Shown: in pieces, positions 1-5,038 of the stretch | Layout of the letters: every line of letters starts with the position of its first letter | Numbering within the stretch: position 1 is the stretch's first letter | Assembly: GCA_009726075.1 (NCBI GenBank) | Contig: WLND01000168.1 | Location: forward strand, 1 to 5,038 | From: Actinomycetota bacterium | Lineage (GTDB): Bacteria > Actinomycetota > Actinomycetes > S36-B12 | Reading direction: 5' to 3' | DNA length: 5,038 nucleotides | Notes under the pieces: model-generated | What the model was told of the DNA's origin: nothing | Seen by the model: only the letters and a program-made list of their open reading frames with translations | Databases searched by the model: none | Made by a program: the position numbers and the translations under genes

Positions 1-522
1 AGGGAGAACGCCCACTTCACCATCCATGCAGGCGAGGCGTTCGGCCTGCCGTCGATCTGGGAGGCGATCCAGTGGTGCGGCGCCGACCGGCTCGGTCACG
101 GGGTGCGCATCGTCGACGACATCACGGTCGAGCCCGACGGCTCGGTCACGCTCGGCCGGCTCGCGGCCTACGTCCGTGATCGTCGGATCCCGCTCGAGAT
201 GTGCCCGTCCTCCAATATCCAGACGGGGGCAGCGCCATCGATCGAGCAGCACCCGATCGGGCTCCTGCGGCGGCTGGGCTTCCGCGTGACCGTGAACACC
301 GACAACCGCCTGATGTCGGGCACCTCGATGTCGCATGAGATGGAACTGCTGAGCCAGGCCTTCGGATACGGGCTCAACGACCTTCAGTGGTTCACCCTCA
401 ATGCGATGAAGAGCGCGTTCCTTCCCTTCGATGAGCGGCTTACGATGATCAATGAACAGATCAAGCCGCAGTACTCAGCACTCAAGGCGGTCCTCGCGGA
501 CCGTCTTATAGGGAGGGAGTGA
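1..522 (+). CDS. add: Adenosine deaminase, C-terminal part (5' end outside window)
   Basis: Zinc-dependent cytosolic enzyme that deaminates adenosine and deoxyadenosine to inosine and deoxyinosine in purine salvage. Only the last 173 residues are present; the frame is open from base 1. Visible family motifs in order: TIHAGE at visible residues 7-12 (zinc-binding His9 and catalytic Glu12), RLGHGV at 30-35 (catalytic-site His33), CPSSNIQT, and TVNTDNRLMSG with the metal-binding Asp at residue 101 (codon 301-303). The next residue is Asn, where the mammalian and E. coli enzymes have a second Asp; as I recall, Asn is common in actinobacterial versions, so I do not read it as loss of function. The C-terminal helices end normally at TGA 520-522. 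The stop is three bases before the next ATG, so the two genes are probably co-transcribed. The missing N-terminus should carry the HxH zinc motif. The identification is secure; substrate preference is not visible. Confidence 0.95.
   Translation, partial: RENAHFTIHAGEAFGLPSIWEAIQWCGADRLGHGVRIVDDITVEPDGSVTLGRLAAYVRDRRIPLEMCPSSNIQTGAAPSIEQHPIGLLRRLGFRVTVNTDNRLMSGTSMSHEMELLSQAFGYGLNDLQWFTLNAMKSAFLPFDERLTMINEQIKPQYSALKAVLADRLIGRE
511..518 (+). promoter_or_regulatory. Strong ribosome binding site inside the end of add
   Basis: A purine-rich GGGAGGGA run lies in the last codons of add, about 8-9 bases before ATG 526. It fixes the start of the small membrane protein gene and suggests translation coupled to add. 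Confidence 0.7.
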
Positions 523-525
523 ACG

Positions 526-789
526 ATGTCGCTATTGGACGTTGTCGAGTCGAACCAGGAGCATGTCACCGATCTGCGGGAGGAGCTCGGACGTGTCCGG
601 GCGGCGCTCGACCGCACCGATGCCGTGCTGGGGGTGGCCGACGAGACCCTCGAGCGTGCCGAGGTGGCGATCAAGACGAGCCGCACGTGGGGGCCGATCG
701 TGCTCGCCGTGCTCGGGGCCGCTGTCGTGGGTGCCGGCGTGGTCATCGTGATGCGCAAGCGGCGCCGGGCGGCGGAGGACACCGACTGA
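526..789 (+). CDS. Small single-pass membrane protein, helical N-terminus
   Basis: An 87-residue protein of unknown function. Residues about 5-50 are charged and heptad-like, rich in Leu/Val, Glu, Arg and Asp, and likely form an amphipathic helix or short coiled coil. Residues about 56-76 (from WGPIVLAV to VIVM) form one Gly/Ala/Val-rich membrane helix. A basic cluster RKRRR (77-81) follows, then a short acidic tail EDTD. There is no cleavable signal peptide. By the positive-inside rule the short C-terminal tail is probably cytoplasmic, but the N-terminal flank also carries Lys and Arg, so topology is uncertain. The start is supported by a strong Shine-Dalgarno sequence and by the three-base gap after add. 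Third-position G/C use matches its neighbours, so it looks like a real gene. A link to nucleoside metabolism rests only on position. Confidence 0.8.
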   Translation: MSLLDVVESNQEHVTDLREELGRVRAALDRTDAVLGVADETLERAEVAIKTSRTWGPIVLAVLGAAVVGAGVVIVMRKRRRAAEDTD

Positions 790-790
790 C

Positions 791-816
791 GCGGTCTCCT
801 TCATATCGTTGACCGC
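791..816 (+). terminator. Weak hairpin just after the small membrane protein gene
   Basis: A perfect 6-base inverted repeat (GCGGTC 791-796, GACCGC 811-816) with a 14-base loop begins one base after the stop codon at 787-789. The position suits a transcription end, but the stem is short, the loop is long and no T-tract follows. It is only a tentative terminator or RNA-stabilising hairpin. Confidence 0.2.
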
Positions 817-1060
817 CTTGACTTGGTTGCCAGCCTTTACGACTTCCTCGGCATGAACGCTTTGGTGGACCGACTCGACGATTCGAAACGCTGGCAGGAG
901 CACCTCGGCCCGTGCTTCGATGCCGCGGGCGTTCGAGAGATCCTCGGGGCGAGTCGTCTACCCGGGCTCGCCGCTTGGCGCAGCCACGGGTCCCGCTCCG
1001 ACTGGTCCTCGCTGACGCCATCGATGAGGATCCGGCATGTCGAGGCGTCCAAGCATGGAC
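811..1060 (+). pseudogene. Possible decayed DNA-binding/antitoxin-type gene
   Basis: No intact gene fits this stretch, yet short coding-like peptides appear in succession on the plus strand. In the first frame, about 877-957, the peptide includes HLGPCFDAAGVREILGASR. This resembles the start of actinobacterial DNA-binding/antitoxin-type proteins, which I recall as LGPxYDtaGVrelLGvSRQA. In those proteins the next element is the rest of a helix-turn-helix, then a vYPaWQF-like motif. Here a GRVVYPG peptide lies at 947-967 in a second frame, overlapping the end of the first, as expected after a deletion and frameshift. A third frame then gives LVLADAIDEDP near 1000-1030. The region has no convincing start codon or ribosome binding site. 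The family match is from memory and weak. Alternatively this is non-coding high-GC DNA with chance open frames. Confidence 0.3.
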
Positions 1061-1088
1061 GAGGCATGAGCCTTCGAGGGCAGCTCAC

Positions 1089-1268
1089 ATGCTCGCGCTG
1101 TTCGACGACGAGGGCGAACACGCGCCCTTCGGGTGGCGCTGGAGCGTCACCATCATCGCCCTCATTGATGACCTGGAGTTGCTCACCGAACTGGCCGCCT
1201 GCAGGCTCGGCGTGGCCGCGGTTCCGCACGACCTGCCGGTGGTGAAGCCTGCTCGGCACGAGGACTGA
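1089..1268 (+). pseudogene. Fragment resembling the C-terminal part of a LysR-type regulator
   Basis: In this frame about 60 codons carry strong G/C third-position bias and end at TGA 1266-1268. The peptide contains IDDLELLTELAACRLGVAAVP, which resembles the pattern (DDxELLxELvaaGLGvaxvP) near the end of LysR-type substrate-binding domains. No LysR helix-turn-helix or first half of the effector domain lies upstream. The roughly 40 residues that usually follow this pattern are cut to about ten. The usual Gly before LGV is Arg here. Such a fragment cannot work as a regulator. It may be the tail of a gene lost by deletion, or part of one composite dead gene with the preceding remnant. The link to LysR rests on one motif. 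Confidence 0.35.
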
Positions 1269-1288
1269 CCTGGCGTCGTGCGAGATGC

Positions 1289-2047
1289 TCACTCGGGGAG
1301 CAGATACGTCCACGACTCCAGGGCGGGCTCGAAGCCGAGCCGCTCGTAGACGCGGCGTGCGGGGTTGCCGTCAGTAACTGCGAGGCCGAGCGTCTTGAAT
1401 CCGTCCGCGCACAGCAGGCCGAGGGCGCGTTCGATCAGGGCTGCACCGAGGCCGCGCAGCGGGGTCGCCGGATCCCGCCAGACCTCGGTGATCCAGGGGC
1501 CGCCGAATGGCACCGGCTCGGGCCGAAGGCTGATGACGATCGCGCCGGCAACCCGGCCGTCGACGATCGCGAGCGTGGTCGACCGATGCACCGGCCCGAG
1601 CGCTGCCCTCTCGACGTAGGGCCGAAGCTCGGACTCGAGGAGCAGGTCGTCATCGCCGGGCTCGTGGTCGGGGTGGCCCGGCGCGTAGGCGGCCTTCCAG
1701 CTCGGCAGGATCTCGGCCCATTCGAAGGCAGCGAAGTCAATGAAGGCCACGTGAAGGTCGGCGGATGCGGCCGGCTCGTCGTGTTCGGGGTTCGGGCGTG
1801 TCTGCGCCACCATGACATGCACGTGCCTCGTCGGCGTCGCCCCGCGGGCCCCCACGGCTGCGGCGAGCAGCGGTTCAAGGGTCGAGACGTACCAGCCCGG
1901 GCACCGGCCTGTCAGCGCGCGGGCGGCTTCGTCGTTGCCGCGCCCCCGCACCACCTCGGCGATGTCGGCCTGCTGCCGCTCGCCCCTCGTGTTCGCGACG
2001 TAGGACACAACGTCGCCGCGCTTGTCTGTCAGCATCCTCCGGTCCAT
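1289..2047 (-). CDS. Two-part GNAT-family N-acetyltransferase
   Basis: A 252-residue predicted acyl-CoA-dependent acetyltransferase, substrate unknown. The C-terminal half (about residues 98-251) is a recognisable GNAT fold: LAIVDGRVAGAIVISL at about 159-174 (strand pair), WITEVWRDP at 185-193, the acetyl-CoA pyrophosphate loop RGLGAA at 198-203 (R/QxxGxG/A form), and LAVTDGNPARRVYERLGF at 222-239, the standard strand 5 and final helix. The first ~95 residues form a separate Ala/Arg-rich segment with a GWYVSTLEPLL...RHVHVMVAQ pattern. I recall such a segment preceding the GNAT domain in other actinobacterial proteins; it may be a degenerate GNAT half. The ATG at 2047 is chosen because a TAnnnT hexamer lies six bases upstream and no Shine-Dalgarno precedes it. 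An in-frame ATG at codon 5 directly abuts a GGAGG, too close to act as its ribosome site. It follows vapC by 35 bases on the same strand. Confidence 0.85.
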   Translation of the reverse strand: MDRRMLTDKRGDVVSYVANTRGERQQADIAEVVRGRGNDEAARALTGRCPGWYVSTLEPLLAAAVGARGATPTRHVHVMVAQTRPNPEHDEPAASADLHVAFIDFAAFEWAEILPSWKAAYAPGHPDHEPGDDDLLLESELRPYVERAALGPVHRSTTLAIVDGRVAGAIVISLRPEPVPFGGPWITEVWRDPATPLRGLGAALIERALGLLCADGFKTLGLAVTDGNPARRVYERLGFEPALESWTYLLPE

Positions 2048-2051
2048 GCCG

Positions 2052-2080
2052 GCAGGCTACCGATGCCTGCGAGAACAGGC
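2052..2080. repeat. Three alternating inverted-repeat arms between vapC and the GNAT gene
   Basis: GCAGGC (2052-2057), GCCTGC (2065-2070) and CAGGC (2076-2080) alternate in orientation. Arms one and two pair perfectly over 6 bases with a 7-base loop; arms two and three pair over 5 bases with a 6-base loop, so the two hairpins exclude each other. They fill nearly the whole 35-base gap and overlap the GNAT -10 hexamer. They could be an operator, or a small terminator for vapBC. No T-tract is present on the minus strand, which favours an operator or chance. Confidence 0.4.
2054..2059 (-). promoter_or_regulatory. Putative -10 hexamer for a leaderless GNAT transcript
   Basis: On the minus strand TAGCCT fits the TAnnnT -10 consensus and is followed by exactly six bases and then ATG 2047. 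Transcription would start on the A of the start codon, giving a leaderless mRNA, in line with the absence of a Shine-Dalgarno. No good -35 is visible at 16-19 bases. Confidence 0.4.
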
Positions 2081-2082
2081 CG

Positions 2083-2475
2083 CTAGGAGATGAGTTCGAT
2101 GCTGCAGCGGGGTCCAGTGGCCCTGGCCAGGCGCCCATCCTTCGTAAGGAGGGTGGCGTCGAAGGCCTCTGCGACGGCGACGTACACGGCATCCCAGCCC
2201 CGAACGTTGTGACGAAGTTCCCAGGCGCGTTCCAGGAACGGGCCATGGGGTACCCGCTCGCAGGGCCATTGTTTGAGTTCGAACAGGGCCCTGCGAGACG
2301 AGGTTTCGTCGATCAATCCCCGTCGGCTGAATCCGATTATCACCCCAAGAACCTCAATGTCGAGGATGTGCGGCGCCATCTGATCGGGGTCGGAAGCGAG
2401 CCTCTGGAGTACTCCGAGGCGGAGCGGGCCGTCGATGAGGGCCTCGATGAGGCAGGATGCGTCAGGGACGAGCAT
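2083..2475 (-). CDS. vapC: VapC-type PIN-domain toxin ribonuclease
   Basis: A 130-residue toxin of a type II toxin-antitoxin system: a Mg2+-dependent PIN ribonuclease that, when freed from its antitoxin, cuts specific RNAs (tRNA or rRNA in studied relatives) and stops growth. The four PIN acidic residues are in their usual places: Asp5 (MLVPDAS), Glu41 (DIEV), Asp95 (WDAVYVAVAEA) and Asp113 (LLTKDGRLA). The length is normal for VapC, so the toxin looks active. I chose the ATG at 2475 because PIN toxins begin directly at the first strand ending in the DxS motif. The frame is open up to 2544, but that extension is vapB read in another frame. The start overlaps the vapB stop by 14 bases and no Shine-Dalgarno is visible, so translation is probably coupled to vapB. 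A/T use at third positions is somewhat higher than in the aldehyde dehydrogenase genes, as expected for a mobile module. Confidence 0.92.
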   Translation of the reverse strand: MLVPDASCLIEALIDGPLRLGVLQRLASDPDQMAPHILDIEVLGVIIGFSRRGLIDETSSRRALFELKQWPCERVPHGPFLERAWELRHNVRGWDAVYVAVAEAFDATLLTKDGRLARATGPRCSIELIS

Positions 2476-2728
2476 TGGCGTTGAGCGGGCTCTCACTGGG
2501 CCAGGGACCACGAATCTCGTCGAGCGCGGCCACGACATCGACATCGCCGGTGCGCAGTGGCTGTTCTGAGACGCGACGCAGCCACTGGCTCATGCTCGGG
2601 CGGGAGGCGAGCCTCGTTGCTTCCCGTCTCAGCAGCTCAGGGACTGATATTCCGTCCTCAGCAGCGTGTTGAGACAGCGACCGATACACGTCATCGTCAA
2701 GGTCCCGAATTTGCACTGTCTTGGGCAT
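2462..2728 (-). CDS. vapB: VapB/FitA-type ribbon-helix-helix antitoxin
   Basis: An 88-residue antitoxin that should bind and silence the adjacent VapC and repress their shared promoter. The N-terminal half (about residues 2-42) is a FitA-like ribbon-helix-helix: strand KTVQIRDL, first helix DDDVYRSLSQHAAEDG, then ISVPELLRREATRLA as the second helix. The C-terminal half (about 44-88), ending in an extended Pro/Asn-rich tail, includes DVVAALDEIRG, the typical segment that inserts into the toxin's active-site groove. Gene order antitoxin-toxin with a 14-base overlap is standard. The ATG at 2728 has no Shine-Dalgarno; a TAnnnT hexamer six bases upstream suggests a leaderless mRNA. A 7-base inverted repeat 23 bases upstream is a candidate site for autoregulation. 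Confidence 0.9.
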   Translation of the reverse strand: MPKTVQIRDLDDDVYRSLSQHAAEDGISVPELLRREATRLASRPSMSQWLRRVSEQPLRTGDVDVVAALDEIRGPWPSESPLNANARP

Positions 2729-2734
2729 GCAACG

Positions 2735-2740
2735 ACGGTA
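2735..2740 (-). promoter_or_regulatory. Putative -10 hexamer for leaderless vapBC transcript
   Basis: On the minus strand TACCGT fits TAnnnT and is followed by six bases and then the vapB ATG at 2728, so the message would begin at the start codon. No strong -35 is visible at normal spacing. The hexamer lies between two copies of GCATGCA (2725-2731 and 2741-2747). Confidence 0.45.
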
Positions 2741-2750
2741 GCATGCACAT

Positions 2751-2768
2751 CCGCATCAATCGATGCGG
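2751..2768. promoter_or_regulatory. Candidate VapB operator (inverted repeat)
   Basis: A perfect 7-base inverted repeat, CCGCATC (2751-2757) and GATGCGG (2762-2768) with a 4-base centre, covers about -23 to -40 of the predicted vapB transcript, over the -35 region. Antitoxins of this family repress by binding such repeats. A smaller repeat, GGTG...CACC (2767-2780), overlaps its right edge. It also lies 23 bases past the stop of the ALDH-like gene and could be read as a terminator stem, but no T-tract follows. Confidence 0.5.
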
Positions 2769-2790
2769 TGTTGCATCACCGCTTCGGGAT

Positions 2791-3656
2791 CTACACGCCG
2801 AGCGGATGCCAGACGGTCTTCGTCTCGACGAAACTCCTGATCCGGCCCAGGGTCGGGGCGGTCATCCAGTCGTGCCCCGGCACCGGGCCGCGCACCCGCT
2901 TCACCGAATCGGCCGCGGCCTGCTCGAGCTCGACGGCCAGCGCCGGATCGGCGATGCCGGCGAGGTCGAGCGCATTGACGTCAGCATGGCTCGCGAGCCA
3001 GGGCATGATCTCGGCCGGGTCGCCGGTGAGCACGTTGATGACGCCACCGATCACGTCGGAGGTCGCCAGGACCTCGGTGAGCGTGATGGCCGGGAGCGGA
3101 CGGTCGGTGCTCGCGATGACCACGCAGGCATTGCCGGTCACGACGATCGGCGCCACGACGCTCACCAGGCCGAGCAGGCTCGACTCCTGGGGCGCAACGG
3201 CGACCACGACGCCGGTCGGCTCGGGTATCGAGAAGTTGAAGTAGGGGCCGGCAACCGGGTTCGCGCTGCCGAGTACCTGCGCCACCTTGTCGGCCCAGCC
3301 GGCGTACCAGACCCAGCGGTCGATCGCTGCGTCGACGGCACGCTCGGCCTTCTTCTCGTTGAGGCCCTCGGCGGCCCGGACGTCGGCGATGAACTGGCCT
3401 CGCCTGCCCTCCATGACCTCGGCGATGCGGTAGAGCACCTGCCCGCGGTTGTAGGCGGTGGCCGCATTCCAGGGACCGAATGACTTGCGGGCGGCGAGGA
3501 CGGCGTCGCGTCCGTCCTTGCGGCTGGCCTTGGCTGCATTGGCGAGAAAGCGACCACCGGCGTCGCTGACCTCGTAGGTGCGGCCCGACTCGCTGCGCGG
3601 GAAGGCGCCGCCGACGAACAGCTTGTAGGTCTTGCGGACCTCGACCCGGTCGCTCA

Positions 3657-3657
<1 letters not shown>
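2791..3657 (-). CDS. Truncated ALDH-like protein without catalytic domain (ALDH16 C-terminal type)
   Basis: A 288-residue aldehyde dehydrogenase-family protein that looks catalytically dead. Residues about 10-60 match a normal ALDH N-terminus (KLFVGGAFPRSESGRTYEV), and 117-126 WYAGWADKVA closely repeats YYAGWADKLE of the upstream gene, showing common ancestry. Where an active ALDH has PWNFP and GNTVVLKPAE, this one has APQESS (156-160) and GNACVVIAST (175-184), so the transition-state Asn and the NAD-binding Lys are gone. After VINVLTGDP (207-214) the sequence has no catalytic Glu, no Cys and no EEIFGP. It ends with a short ETKTVWHPLGV resembling an ALDH C-terminus. The start ATG shares one base with the stop of the upstream gene (TGATG), with GAAGGG at a good distance, so the two are translated together. 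Its size and features match the second domain of ALDH16 proteins. A structural or regulatory partner role is inferred. Confidence 0.85.

Positions 3658-5038
<1,381 letters not shown>

Noticed and set aside
787..1245. Stop-codon readthrough: the small membrane protein's frame stays open for about 150 codons after its TGA
   Set aside because: Stops are rare by chance in high-GC DNA, the protein ends naturally with a basic cluster and acidic tail, and the extension loses coding character after about 960.
823..1245. A single real 140-residue gene starting at TTG 823
   Set aside because: No ribosome site, a rare start codon, and the second half becomes Ser/Arg/Pro-rich while the coding signal moves to another frame; treated as a remnant.
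1286..1302. TGCTC/GAGCA hairpin at the end of the GNAT gene as a terminator
   Set aside because: Only 5 base pairs, overlaps the stop codon and has no T-tract on either strand.
837..1313. Minus-strand open frame of 158 codons across the remnant region
   Set aside because: Arg/Ser-rich, no domain pattern and no ribosome site; plus-strand peptides give the better coding signal here.
1586..2086. Open plus-strand frame (166 codons) opposite the GNAT gene
   Set aside because: No recognisable domain or ribosome site; the minus strand carries clear GNAT motifs.
2476..2544. Upstream start for VapC adding 23 residues
   Set aside because: PIN toxins begin at the first strand, MLVPDAS here; the extension is vapB sequence read in another frame.
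2557..3483. Long open plus-strand frame (308 codons) antisense to vapB and the ALDH-like gene
   Set aside because: It lies opposite well-supported genes, is rich in Arg/Gly/His/Asp with no domain pattern, and is the usual mirror frame of high-GC coding DNA.

Overview
The window is a high-GC bacterial segment whose coding regions carry G or C at most third codon positions. Several proteins have an actinobacterial flavour: the adenosine deaminase motif spellings, the GNAT protein's N-terminal half, and TAnnnT promoters placed for leaderless translation. I would call it an actinobacterium, but the sequence alone does not fix a genus.

Left part, plus strand: the window opens inside an adenosine deaminase gene (add, 3' 173 codons, 1-522). 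Three bases later comes an intact 87-residue gene for a small single-pass membrane protein with a helical N-terminal half (526-789). From 790 to 1288, about 500 bases hold no intact gene. Coding-like peptide fragments lie in different plus-strand frames. One resembles a DNA-binding/antitoxin-type protein and another the C-terminal part of a LysR-type regulator. I read the stretch as decayed gene remnants.

Middle, minus strand: a type II toxin-antitoxin pair, vapB (2462-2728) and vapC (2083-2475), overlaps by 14 bases. It is followed after 35 bases by a two-part GNAT acetyltransferase (1289-2047). vapB and the GNAT gene each have a TAnnnT hexamer exactly six bases before the ATG, the geometry of leaderless transcripts, and each has inverted repeats close to that hexamer.

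Right part, minus strand: two coupled aldehyde dehydrogenase-family genes. The upstream one (3657-5038, its 5' end outside the window) has all the catalytic residues. The downstream one (2791-3657) is a 288-residue ALDH-like protein without the catalytic half. Together they look like a bacterial ALDH16 protein split into two polypeptides.

How the genes may work together: add deaminates (deoxy)adenosine. ALDH pairs are, to my knowledge, often found beside deoC in actinobacterial nucleoside catabolism loci, where they would oxidise the acetaldehyde released from deoxyribose-5-phosphate. The window therefore looks like the converging ends of two nucleoside-salvage transcription units, with an accessory cargo of remnants, vapBC and GNAT between them. 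No deoC is visible, so this link is inference. I see no tRNA, rRNA, CRISPR array, insertion sequence or phage gene.
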